DNA of 14,533 nucleotides from Halanaerobiales bacterium. Its GTDB lineage: Bacteria; Bacillota; Halanaerobiia; Halanaerobiales; JADQBU01. How positions within the stretch are numbered: position 1 is the stretch's first letter; each line of letters opens with the position of its first letter. The notes beneath the pieces were generated by a model. That model did not search any database, was not told the DNA's origin, and worked only from the letters and a program-made list of their open reading frames with translations. The stretch spans positions 1 through 14,533 of the forward strand of contig JADQBU010000293.1 in assembly GCA_016278435.1 (NCBI GenBank), in the 5' to 3' direction. The translations under genes and the position numbers were made by a program. Positions 1 through 7,253 of this stretch are shown here, one piece after another.

Positions 1-2
1 TC

Positions 3-101
3 CGATCTATAGTTATTATCAAAGGTGATAGGCTGGGAACCAGGGGAGAAATAGAACTGGTTAAAACAAGAATAAAAGATGGAGATAAAGGAGGTTACTA
101 A
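3..101 (+). CDS. C-terminal end of an unidentified protein (5' part outside the window)
   Basis: An open frame runs in from the left edge, with its first whole codon at base 3, and stops with TAA at 99-101. About 32 residues are visible, ending in DGDKGGY. The stop lies one base before the TTG start of csaA, and the csaA Shine-Dalgarno sequence sits inside the last codons. This is typical of two co-transcribed, translationally coupled genes. The run VIIKGDRLGTRGEIELVK faintly recalls the last strand of a pyruvate kinase C-terminal domain (hydrophobic strand, G-x-x-x-G, L-x-K), but that is too little to name the gene. The identity is unknown. Confidence 0.45.
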   Translation, partial: RSIVIIKGDRLGTRGEIELVKTRIKDGDKGGY

Positions 102-102
102 T

Positions 103-429
103 TTGATTAACTGGAATGATTTTCAGAAAGTTGAAATAAGAGTAGGTACTATTCTGGAAGTCAGGGACTTTCCAGAAGCTATTAAACCTGCTTACAAACT
201 TAAAATAGATTTTGGTAAATTTGGAACGATGAAATCAAGTGCCCAGATTACTGATTTATACTCAAAAGAAGAACTCAAGGGAAAACAGATAATTGCAGTT
301 ACCAATTTTCCTCCAAAACAGATAGCTAACTTTATTTCTGAATGTCTGGTACTCGGTTTCGAGACAGAAAAAGGTGTTGTACTGGTTCATCCGGGACAGG
401 AAATAGAAAATGGCCTGAGGATCTCATGA
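103..429 (+). CDS. csaA: CsaA-type tRNA-binding-domain protein (export chaperone CsaA)
   Basis: CsaA is a small homodimeric OB-fold protein of the EMAP-II/tRNA-binding family, described in Bacillus as a chaperone with affinity for SecA and preproteins. From TTG 103 the product is 108 residues, close to the usual ~110. Family hallmarks are present: the N-terminal block with VEIRVGTI, the PAYKLKIDFG strand, the signature KSSAQIT, NFPPKQI, SECLVLG, and the closing NGLRI. An in-frame ATG at 79 would add eight residues, but the strong AAGGAGGT at 88-95 lies inside that extension and is spaced seven bases from TTG 103. It also matches the family's usual N-terminus, so 103 is preferred. The gene begins one base after the preceding stop, and no clear terminator follows it. 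Confidence 0.9.
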   Translation: MINWNDFQKVEIRVGTILEVRDFPEAIKPAYKLKIDFGKFGTMKSSAQITDLYSKEELKGKQIIAVTNFPPKQIANFISECLVLGFETEKGVVLVHPGQEIENGLRIS

Positions 430-493
430 ACATTTAAATCTCCTATAAACAATATTTTTCTATTCTAATTATACTGGAAATCCGGACAAATGC

Positions 494-531
494 TATAATT
501 AATGGATATTATAAGAAATTTTTGATATAAT
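494..531 (+). promoter_or_regulatory. Possible promoter region before the phosphohexomutase
   Basis: The 150-base gap after csaA contains two perfect TATAAT hexamers, at 494-499 (preceded by TGC, close to an extended -10) and at 526-531. Neither has a good TTGACA-like -35 at 16-18 bases. The assignment rests on the -10 hexamers and on the need for a start signal here. In such AT-rich DNA they may be chance matches. Confidence 0.25.
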
Positions 532-579
532 TGTCCTGAGTTAATTAATTATAAGAATCCTGGAGAAAGGAGAGGAAAA

Positions 580-1917
580 ATGAAGGCTTTCAAGGCTTAT
601 GATATAAGAGGGATATATAATCAGGATTTTGATAAAGAAGATGTCTACAGGATAGGTTATTTCCTCCCAGAACTGCTGGAAACAGACAGAGTGCTGGTTG
701 GATATGATGGCCGTACTTCTTCAGACGAAATCTTTACAGCCCTTGCGGCCGGGATTAACGATCAAGGTGCCGATGTTTATGATATAGGGCTGGCCACCAC
801 TCCGATGGTTTATTATGCTACAGCAGAGTATAATTTTGCTGCTTCTGTTCAGATTACTGCCTCCCATAATCCTCCTGAATATAACGGTCTTAAGGTTTCC
901 AGAACCGGAGCTATGCCGGTTGGTTATGAAACGGGGCTCAGGGAACTTGAATCAATGATTGAAAAACGAAAGATAAGCAAAGCAAATGACAGAGGTGGTA
1001 TATATAAATTAAATGTAAAAGATAAATACATAAAATTTTTAAAGAGGTTTTTACCTGATATAAAAAAATTGACTATTGCTGTCGACTGTTCCAATGGTAT
1101 GGCAGCCCTGGTTATTAAAGATATTCTGGGAGAAGCCCCAGTTTATTTATATGATAAAATTGACTGTACGTTTCCTAACCATGCACCGAATCCGTTAATT
1201 GAAGAAAATGTCAGGGATTTAAAAGAGACTGTCAAAGCAAAAGGTTGTGACCTTGGTATCATTTTTGATGGAGATGGAGACCGGGTTATGTTTGTTGATG
1301 AAAAAGGGAGATTTATTTCGCCTGATCTAATTATAGCTGTTATGGCCAATTATTTTCTTAAGGGTCAGGGTGAGATCGTTTTACATGATATAAGAACTTC
1401 AAAAGCAGTATCTGAGTATATTGAAGATAAGGGTGGGAAGACCTTTATGTGGAAGGTCGGACATGCCTTTGCCAAAAAAAAGCTCCGGGAAATAGACGGC
1501 ATATATGGCGGTGAACTGGCTGGACACTATTACTTTCGTGATTTCTTTTATTGTGATTCAGGTATACTGGCTTCCCTGATAGTCCTTAATGTTTTAACCA
1601 GCTTAAAAGATAAACGAACAACCTTTTCCGGGTTGATTGATAGTATAAAAAAATATTCGTTTTCAGGTGAAATCAATTTTAGAGTTGCAGCAAAAATAGA
1701 AGTAATGGAAGATATCAAAAAATATTTTACGGAAAAAGAAGATGTTGTAGCTTTCTATGATTTTGATGGCTACCGTTTAGAATTTGAAGACTGGTGGTTT
1801 AATATCAGACCATCTAATACTGAACCGTATCTAAGATTAGTTGTAGAAGCTAAGACCGATAATCTTTTACAGAAGAAAATAGATGTTATAGAGAAAAGAA
1901 TAAAAATTTATAAGTAA
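580..1917 (+). CDS. Phosphomannomutase/phosphoglucomutase (alpha-D-phosphohexomutase family)
   Basis: This is a cytoplasmic enzyme that interconverts hexose 6-phosphates and 1-phosphates, feeding sugar nucleotides for polysaccharide and envelope synthesis. The 445-residue chain is the usual length for bacterial PMM/PGM proteins. All four family elements are seen: the phosphoserine loop TASHNP at 93-98 (catalytic Ser95), the Mg-binding DGDGDR at 230-235, the sugar-specificity loop GELAGH at 311-316, and the C-terminal phosphate-binding loop RPSNTEP at 410-416. The N-terminal AYDIRG block is also typical. The specificity loop (GE-x-[SA]-GH) fits PMM/PGM better than GlmM, but glucose versus mannose preference cannot be decided from sequence. 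The ATG follows GGAGAAAGGAGAGG with good spacing. The gene stands alone between two intergenic gaps. Confidence 0.93.
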   Translation: MKAFKAYDIRGIYNQDFDKEDVYRIGYFLPELLETDRVLVGYDGRTSSDEIFTALAAGINDQGADVYDIGLATTPMVYYATAEYNFAASVQITASHNPPEYNGLKVSRTGAMPVGYETGLRELESMIEKRKISKANDRGGIYKLNVKDKYIKFLKRFLPDIKKLTIAVDCSNGMAALVIKDILGEAPVYLYDKIDCTFPNHAPNPLIEENVRDLKETVKAKGCDLGIIFDGDGDRVMFVDEKGRFISPDLIIAVMANYFLKGQGEIVLHDIRTSKAVSEYIEDKGGKTFMWKVGHAFAKKKLREIDGIYGGELAGHYYFRDFFYCDSGILASLIVLNVLTSLKDKRTTFSGLIDSIKKYSFSGEINFRVAAKIEVMEDIKKYFTEKEDVVAFYDFDGYRLEFEDWWFNIRPSNTEPYLRLVVEAKTDNLLQKKIDVIEKRIKIYK

Positions 1918-1923
1918 AATAGA

Positions 1924-1939
1924 TGTTTCCCGTGAAACA
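1924..1939. promoter_or_regulatory. parS-like centromere site (ParB/Spo0J binding motif), one mismatch
   Basis: The 16-mer TGTTTCCCGTGAAACA, seven bases after the phosphohexomutase stop, differs from the bacterial parS consensus TGTTTCACGTGAAACA only at position 7 (C for A). The arms TGTTTC and GAAACA are exact inverted repeats. In Bacillus and many other phyla ParB nucleates on such sites, which cluster around the replication origin and may carry one or two mismatches. No T-run follows, so it is not an intrinsic terminator. Chance occurrence of a 15/16 match is possible but unlikely in an intergenic gap. Confidence 0.45.
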
Positions 1940-2007
1940 AATAATAACATAAATACCAAAATAAACCAAATAAATTTCCTTATTTATTTTATGTTGAGAG
2001 GAAGGAA

Positions 2008-2035
2008 TTCAGGTATCAGTTATAGAAATTATACT
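2008..2035 (+). promoter_or_regulatory. Weak candidate promoter for the EF-G paralogue
   Basis: TTCAGG at 2008-2013 and TATACT at 2030-2035 are separated by 16 bases. The -10 matches five of six consensus positions and the -35 three of six. It would give a leader of about 75 bases. The rest of the 199-base gap (1918-2116) holds the parS-like site and AT-rich sequence (ATTTATTTTAT runs) with no convincing terminator for the upstream gene. Confidence 0.25.
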
Positions 2036-2116
2036 AATGAAGTGGGGAATATTAATTTAATAAATTAGTCAATTTTAGAAAATAATAATATTACAAGAAA
2101 GGCTGGTGGATAAGCA

Positions 2117-4147
2117 TTGAGTGACAAAACAAGAAATTTGGCTTTAATTTCACATGGGGGAGCCGGTAAAACAACATTAACTGAAATGTGTTTATTAAAT
2201 ACAAATCAGATAAATGAGCCCGGCAGTATTGATAAGGGTAACACTCGGTCTGACTTTACACCGGAGGAAAAAGATCACAAATATTCAATCTCCAACTCTT
2301 ATTTTTCTTTTTCCTGGAAGGATAAAAAGGTAAATTTAATCGATACTCCTGGCTATGCCGATTTTCGCGGAGAAGTTACCAGTGCCCTGAGGATTGTTGA
2401 GGGGGCAGTACTTTTGATTGATGGGACTTCTGGGATTGAAGTTAATACAAAATTTGTCTGGGATATTGCCAAAAAGAACAATCTGGCCCGCTTTATTTTT
2501 GTTAATAAGATGGATAAGGATGGGGCTAATTTCGGTGAAGTTTTCGAGGAATTAAGTAATAAATTTGATGATAATCTTGTTCCTCTGACTATTCCCTGTG
2601 GGTCTGGAGAAGATTACCGGGGTGTTATAGACCTTCTTGCCGAACAACTGATAACTGAAAACGGAAAAGAAGATATACCGGAAGAATTTGCTGATACAGC
2701 AGAAGAATACCGGTTGGAGTTAATTGAGGCTACAGTTGAATTAGATGATGAGTTAATGATGAAATATCTCGAAGATGAACCTATAAAAGATAAAGAAATT
2801 GCCAAGGCTTTAAGCAAGGGAGTAAAGGAAAGGAAGATTGTTCCTTTACTGGCTGGAACGGCTCTGAATAATTCCGGGGTTAAACAGTTACTGGAATATA
2901 CAGTGGAACTTACTCCATCACCTCAGTCTCTGGGAAATATTACAGCAGGAGATGTAGAAATTGATATTTCTGAAGATGCACCATTTATTGGAATTGTTAG
3001 TAAAACTATGGTTGACCCCTATATTGGTAAACTATCAATTTTCAGAATATATGCAGGAAAATTAAATAAAGATACAGAGATTTATGTACCGAGGGCAGAT
3101 GTTAAATTGAAGACAAATAAATTTTATAAATTAAATGGTGCTGAACAGGAGACTGTTGAGGAATTGGTGGCTGGTGATATTGGGGCTGTAGCCAAAATGG
3201 ATGAACTGGAAACTTCAGATACTATTTCTTCTACAGATTTAAATGTAGAACTGGATAAAATAGAATTTCCTGAACCTATGCTGATTAAAGCCGTTCAATC
3301 AGCCGGTGATGGTGATGACGAGAAACTTGCTTCAGCCCTGAATAGGATTAGCCAGGAGGATCCAACCTTTAAAGTTGATTATAACCGGGAAACAAAGCAG
3401 ATGCTTGTTACCTCTATGGGCTCTGTTCACCTGAGCGTAATTAAAGATATTTGCAAGAGAAAATTTGATGTTTCTTTTGATATGGTTGAACCCAGGGTTG
3501 CCTATCGCGAAACTATTCAGACCAAGACCAATGTCGAAGAAAAATACAAAAAACAGTCAGGAGGAAGAGGCCAGTATGGTCATGTTTTCCTGAGGCTAGA
3601 GCCTTTAACAAGGGGTAAGGGATTTGAATTTGAGGAAGAGATCTTCGGGGGAGCTATTCCGAATCAATATATACCAGCTGTAGAAAAAGGAGTCAAAGAG
3701 GCCATGAAAGAGGGTATTCTGGCTGGGTACCCCGTTGTTGATGTCAAAGCTGTAGTTTATGATGGCTCCTATCACAATGTTGACTCTTCTGAAATGGCAT
3801 TTAAAATTGCCTCATCCAAGGCTTTTAAAAATGGTATGACCCAGTCCAAACCTGTATTACTGGAACCCATAATGAATGTGGAGGTCAGTGTACCTGATAC
3901 ATTTATGGGTGATATTATGGGCGATTTAAACTCCAGAAGAGGAAGAATAATGGGTATGGACCCTAAGGATGGCAAACAGGTTATTAAAGCCCAGGTACCA
4001 CAGGGTGAAATGTTCAGTTATGCGACTGATTTAAAATCAATAACCGGTGGTTATGGTAAATTCACTATGGAATTTTCTCATTATGATAAGGTGCCTGAAA
4101 ATGAAGCAGAAGCCATTATTAAAGAGGCGCAAGAGGAAAGCGAATAA
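2117..4147 (+). CDS. fusA: Elongation factor G-like GTPase (EF-G paralogue, FusA2 type)
   Basis: This is a cytoplasmic translational GTPase of 676 residues, a little shorter than canonical EF-G (~690-700). The GTP-binding motifs are G1 HGGAGKTT at 13-20, a switch I block with SDFTPEEKDHKYSI at 45-58, G3 DTPGY at 76-80 and G4 NKMD at 130-133. Canonical EF-G has AHIDAGKTT and a RGITI switch I. The HGG-type P-loop and HKYSI switch I mark the paralogous 'EF-G-like' subfamily found in Thermotoga, Thermus and Firmicutes, whose role beyond ribosome binding is poorly defined. Domain II, domain III, domain IV (from about residue 459, PRVAYRETI, with GGRGQYGHV) and domain V are all present, so the gene is intact. 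The start is TTG 2117, seven bases after GGTGG. No rpsL, rpsG or tuf lies nearby, which also argues for a paralogue rather than the str-operon fusA. Confidence 0.88.
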   Translation: MSDKTRNLALISHGGAGKTTLTEMCLLNTNQINEPGSIDKGNTRSDFTPEEKDHKYSISNSYFSFSWKDKKVNLIDTPGYADFRGEVTSALRIVEGAVLLIDGTSGIEVNTKFVWDIAKKNNLARFIFVNKMDKDGANFGEVFEELSNKFDDNLVPLTIPCGSGEDYRGVIDLLAEQLITENGKEDIPEEFADTAEEYRLELIEATVELDDELMMKYLEDEPIKDKEIAKALSKGVKERKIVPLLAGTALNNSGVKQLLEYTVELTPSPQSLGNITAGDVEIDISEDAPFIGIVSKTMVDPYIGKLSIFRIYAGKLNKDTEIYVPRADVKLKTNKFYKLNGAEQETVEELVAGDIGAVAKMDELETSDTISSTDLNVELDKIEFPEPMLIKAVQSAGDGDDEKLASALNRISQEDPTFKVDYNRETKQMLVTSMGSVHLSVIKDICKRKFDVSFDMVEPRVAYRETIQTKTNVEEKYKKQSGGRGQYGHVFLRLEPLTRGKGFEFEEEIFGGAIPNQYIPAVEKGVKEAMKEGILAGYPVVDVKAVVYDGSYHNVDSSEMAFKIASSKAFKNGMTQSKPVLLEPIMNVEVSVPDTFMGDIMGDLNSRRGRIMGMDPKDGKQVIKAQVPQGEMFSYATDLKSITGGYGKFTMEFSHYDKVPENEAEAIIKEAQEESE

Positions 4148-4194
4148 TATATAAATAACATGTGAAAAGAAGATGATTTGTGAAGAGGGAAATC

Positions 4195-4226
4195 AGGTAG
4201 TTTATTTAAATAAACTACCTTTTTTC
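4195..4226 (+). terminator. Rho-independent terminator after the EF-G paralogue
   Basis: A perfect inverted repeat with 13-base arms (AGGTAGTTTATTT and its exact complement) occupies 4195-4220 and is followed at once by a run of T (4220-4225). In the RNA the central TTAA would form the loop. It lies 48 bases after the EF-G stop and separates that gene from the dehydrogenase/mutase group. Confidence 0.85.
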
Positions 4227-4269
4227 ATCTTTTTAAATAAAAAGAAGGATATGGAAGCAAGATTTTCTA

Positions 4270-4298
4270 TTGTAAAATAACGGATATTATGATAAAAT
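4270..4298 (+). promoter_or_regulatory. Candidate sigma-A promoter for the dehydrogenase-mutase-lnt operon
   Basis: TTGTAA (4270-4275, four of six) and TAAAAT (4293-4298, five of six) are separated by 17 bases. Transcription would begin near 4305 and leave a ~90-base leader that includes a nine-T run at 4320-4328. I looked in the leader for the B12 box or other conserved parts of a cobalamin riboswitch and saw none. No stable hairpin precedes the T-run, so attenuation is not supported. Confidence 0.35.
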
Positions 4299-4395
4299 TT
4301 AATTAGGTGACTATCGCTATTTTTTTTTCTTGAAATATACTACATAACATAAAGCAGGGGGGATTTTATTAATACAAATTAGGAGGTAGATTTAA

Positions 4396-5616
4396 ATGGA
4401 CAGAGTTAATAGTTTTGCTGTTCTTGGTGCTGGTAATGGAGGGCAGGCAATGGCGGCATATCTTGCTTTACAGGGATATAAAGTAAATCTTTATAACCGG
4501 AGCGAAGAGAGAATTGAGGCCGCAAAAAAGACAGGTGGCATAACTTTATCTGGTGTATTTACAGGCTTTGGTAAACTGCAAAGTATTACTACAAATCTGG
4601 CAAAAGCATTAGAAAATTCTGAAATTATTATGGTTGTTACTCCTGCGGTAGCTCATAAATTTATTGCCAGGATGGCCAGTCCCTTATTAAAGGATGGACA
4701 AATAATTGTTTTAAATCCGGGCAGAACCGGCGGGGCGCTGGAATTTTACAATACATTAAAAGAAAACAAATGTAAGGCCGATGTTATTATCTCTGAAACC
4801 CAGACATTTATCTATGCCAGCAGAATAATTGGCCCAGCTCAGGCCAGAATTTATGGAGTTAAAAATAAAGTTGCAATAGCCACTTTTCCCAGTTTACGGG
4901 TACGGGAGGTAGTAGATAAATTAATGCCTATTTTCCCGCAGTTTACACCGGTAGAAAATGTTTTAAAAACCAGTATGGATAATATTGGTGCCATTTTTCA
5001 TCCAGCACCGACTTTATTAAATATGGCCTGGATTGAATCAACCGGTGGTTCTTTTAATTATTATCAACAGGGCATCTCACTTTCAGTTGCGCGGGTGCTG
5101 GAAAAACTGGATGAAGAGCGGATGGAGGTAGCAAAAGCCCTGGGTGTCGAACCTACCAGTGCCAGGGACTGGTTGAGAATGTCCTATGGAGCCAGGGGAC
5201 ATAATTTGTTTGAACTTCTCCAGAATAATGGGCAGTATAGTGATATTAGTGCACCACCTGATATCAATACCAGATATATTTTTGAGGATGTTCCCATGAG
5301 CCTGGTCCCGATTTCTTCAATAGGTCAGAAACTTGGAATTGAGACACCAACTATTGATATGATAATTGATCTGGCCTGTATTGTCCATGAAACTGATTAC
5401 AGGATGTTTGGAAGGACAGTTGAGAATCTGGGTATAGAAGATTTATCTGTACAAGAAATTAATAGACTTGTAAATATCGGTGATGTTAGAAATAGGCATA
5501 GTATTAATGAAATAGGAAAATCTATTCTCAATAACATCAAGGATATTGATATTTTAATTAATGATTATGAAAAAGATATTGAGGGAAAGTATTATAAAGA
5601 GGGTGGAATTGATTAA
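4396..5616 (+). CDS. NAD(P)-dependent opine/octopine-type dehydrogenase
   Basis: This member of the octopine/nopaline dehydrogenase superfamily has 406 residues. In known members such enzymes reductively join an amine of an amino acid to a 2-oxo acid, or run the reverse reaction. The N-terminal Rossmann domain has the dinucleotide motif GAGNGG at 11-16. The second strand ends in NRS (34-36) rather than an acidic residue, which favours NADP(H) but is only a hint. The C-terminal domain carries FHPAP with His202 and RYIFEDVP with Arg293 and Asp298. By position these correspond to the catalytic His, Arg and Asp known in Arthrobacter N-(1-D-carboxylethyl)-L-norvaline dehydrogenase. AGGAGGT at 4381-4387 is eight bases from the ATG. 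The stop TAA shares its last A with the ATG of the mutase gene, so the two are almost certainly translated together. The substrate is unknown; it may be set by what the mutase makes or uses. Confidence 0.85.
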   Translation: MDRVNSFAVLGAGNGGQAMAAYLALQGYKVNLYNRSEERIEAAKKTGGITLSGVFTGFGKLQSITTNLAKALENSEIIMVVTPAVAHKFIARMASPLLKDGQIIVLNPGRTGGALEFYNTLKENKCKADVIISETQTFIYASRIIGPAQARIYGVKNKVAIATFPSLRVREVVDKLMPIFPQFTPVENVLKTSMDNIGAIFHPAPTLLNMAWIESTGGSFNYYQQGISLSVARVLEKLDEERMEVAKALGVEPTSARDWLRMSYGARGHNLFELLQNNGQYSDISAPPDINTRYIFEDVPMSLVPISSIGQKLGIETPTIDMIIDLACIVHETDYRMFGRTVENLGIEDLSVQEINRLVNIGDVRNRHSINEIGKSILNNIKDIDILINDYEKDIEGKYYKEGGID

Positions 5617-7250
5617 TGAAGGGTTTAATCATCGGGGCTTCAATTGGTAACTGTGTCCATGTAGGAGGAGTTCTAAACTTCTTGCGGCTGGCAGAAGAAC
5701 AGGGATATAAAACCAGGTTTCTCGGTCCAGCTGTACCTGTTAAATATCTACTGGATGCAGTCCTGGAAGCTGACCCGGTAATGGTTGCTGTTGGTTACAG
5801 ATTAACCCCGGAAACTGGTTATCAAATTTTGAGCAAATTAAAGAACAGTGCCCGGGAAAGAGGACTGGATCATTATAAATTTGTATTTGGGGGGACCCTG
5901 CCGGTAGGTGAACAGGCTAAAAAGGTAGGGCTTTTTGCTGCCGTATTTAGCGGTCTGGAAACCAGAGAAGAAATACTGGCATTCTTGCATAACAGAGATC
6001 TGGACAGTGGCAGTGAGAGTTTTGGCTCAACCCTGCAGGAGAGGATCGGGTTCAAAAAACCCTATCCCTTGATAAGACACCATTTTGGACTGCCAGATAT
6101 GTCGGAAACTGTTGCTGGTATTAAAAAAATTGCTGAGAGTAAGGTGCTGGATATTATTTCTCTGGGACCGGATCAGAATGCTCAGGAACATTTTTTTCGC
6201 CCCGGCGAAATGGATGAAGACGAAAAAGGAGCAGGGGGAGTACCTATTCGCTGCCAGGAAGATCTGGAGAATTTGTACCAGGCTTCACGCTGTGGCAATT
6301 ACCCCTTGATGAGATGTTACAGTGGAACTAGAGATGTATTTAAAATGGCTGAATTACTCCAGCAGACTATCGATAATGCCTGGGCTGCAGTACCACTATG
6401 CTGGTATAATAAACTTGATGGAAGAGGGCCCAGGGGTGTTCTGGATTCCATTGCAGAAAATCAAAGGTTGATGAAATGGCATGCTGACCGGAAAATTCCA
6501 GTTGAAGTAAATGAATCACACCACTGGAGTCTGCGTGATGCCCACGATACAATTGCTGTAGTCATGGCCTTTCTGGCTGCTTATAATGCTAAAAAGATGG
6601 GAGTCAGTACATATTTAGCCCAGTATATGTTCAATAATCCAGCTGGAACGTCTGCTAAAATGGATCTGGCAAAAATGTGGGCAAAGAAAGAGTTAATTGA
6701 GGATCTTCAGGATGAAAAATTCCAGGTCTTAACCCAGGTCAGGGCTGGTCTGGCCAGTTTCCCGCCAGATTTAAATAAAGCCCGAGGACAGCTTGCTTAT
6801 TCTACATTTCTGGGTATGGCTCTCAAACCGGAAATTTTACATGTTGTATCATATTCTGAAGCTGACCATGCTGCAACAGCAGAAGATGTTATCTCCAGCT
6901 GTTTAATCGCCAGGCAGGTAATTGAAAATTTACTTGATGATTATCCGGATTTTACAAAAGACGAATCTATACTCAACAGAAAGCAAGAGCTTATAAAAGA
7001 GGCTGAAGTATTATTAAAGGCAGTAGAGAGATTAATTGTAAAAAAGGATGTTGATCCCTACTGTGATCCTGAAACTATTTGCAGAGCAATTAAATCAGGA
7101 TTGATAGATGCCCCTCATCTGCAGGGAAATTCAGCCGGAGCAGGAATTTTAAAAACCAGAATGATTAATGGTGCCTGCTATGCCTATGATTTCAACGAAG
7201 AAAGAGTTATTAATGAAGAAGAAAGAATAAAAAGACTGGGTGAGTATTAA
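5616..7250 (+). CDS. Cobalamin-dependent mutase, fused S-like (B12-binding) and E-like domains of the glutamate mutase family
   Basis: This 544-residue cytoplasmic protein combines in one chain what glutamate (methylaspartate) mutase splits into MutS/GlmS and MutE/GlmE. Residues 1-125 form a B12-binding Rossmann domain: the first loop has GNCVHVGG (His15 as lower axial ligand and Gly18 of DxHxxG, with Cys13 where Asp is usual), then the GYRL segment (60-63) and FGGTL (91-95). Residues ~150-544 resemble the GlmE TIM barrel: SGTRD (236-240) where GlmE has HGTPD, an Asn-Glu pair (299-300) in place of REPFGP, FPPDLNKA (382-389) where GlmE has FPQDEAKA, and the C-terminal SGLIDAP (494-500) followed by an NGA block. 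Family membership rests on residue patterns that I recall, not on an alignment I could run. The substrate-binding arginines around HGT are not conserved in place, so glutamate is not assured as substrate. The start overlaps the dehydrogenase stop by one base, with GAGGGTGG nine bases upstream. No separate mutS, mutL or 3-methylaspartase gene is in view. Confidence 0.75.
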   Translation: MKGLIIGASIGNCVHVGGVLNFLRLAEEQGYKTRFLGPAVPVKYLLDAVLEADPVMVAVGYRLTPETGYQILSKLKNSARERGLDHYKFVFGGTLPVGEQAKKVGLFAAVFSGLETREEILAFLHNRDLDSGSESFGSTLQERIGFKKPYPLIRHHFGLPDMSETVAGIKKIAESKVLDIISLGPDQNAQEHFFRPGEMDEDEKGAGGVPIRCQEDLENLYQASRCGNYPLMRCYSGTRDVFKMAELLQQTIDNAWAAVPLCWYNKLDGRGPRGVLDSIAENQRLMKWHADRKIPVEVNESHHWSLRDAHDTIAVVMAFLAAYNAKKMGVSTYLAQYMFNNPAGTSAKMDLAKMWAKKELIEDLQDEKFQVLTQVRAGLASFPPDLNKARGQLAYSTFLGMALKPEILHVVSYSEADHAATAEDVISSCLIARQVIENLLDDYPDFTKDESILNRKQELIKEAEVLLKAVERLIVKKDVDPYCDPETICRAIKSGLIDAPHLQGNSAGAGILKTRMINGACYAYDFNEERVINEEERIKRLGEY

Positions 7251-7253
7251 TTT

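Noticed and set aside
4195..4220. Perfect 26-base palindrome as a protein-binding operator
   Set aside because: It sits just after a stop codon and runs directly into a T-tract, so an intrinsic terminator explains it fully.
4299..4395. Possible cobalamin riboswitch or attenuator before the dehydrogenase-mutase operon
   Set aside because: The leader is only about 90 bases, lacks a B12 box, and its T-run at 4320-4328 is not preceded by a stable hairpin.
6085..6309. 74-codon plus-strand frame inside the mutase
   Set aside because: It lies wholly within a long well-matched coding region in another frame and has no sensible ribosome site.
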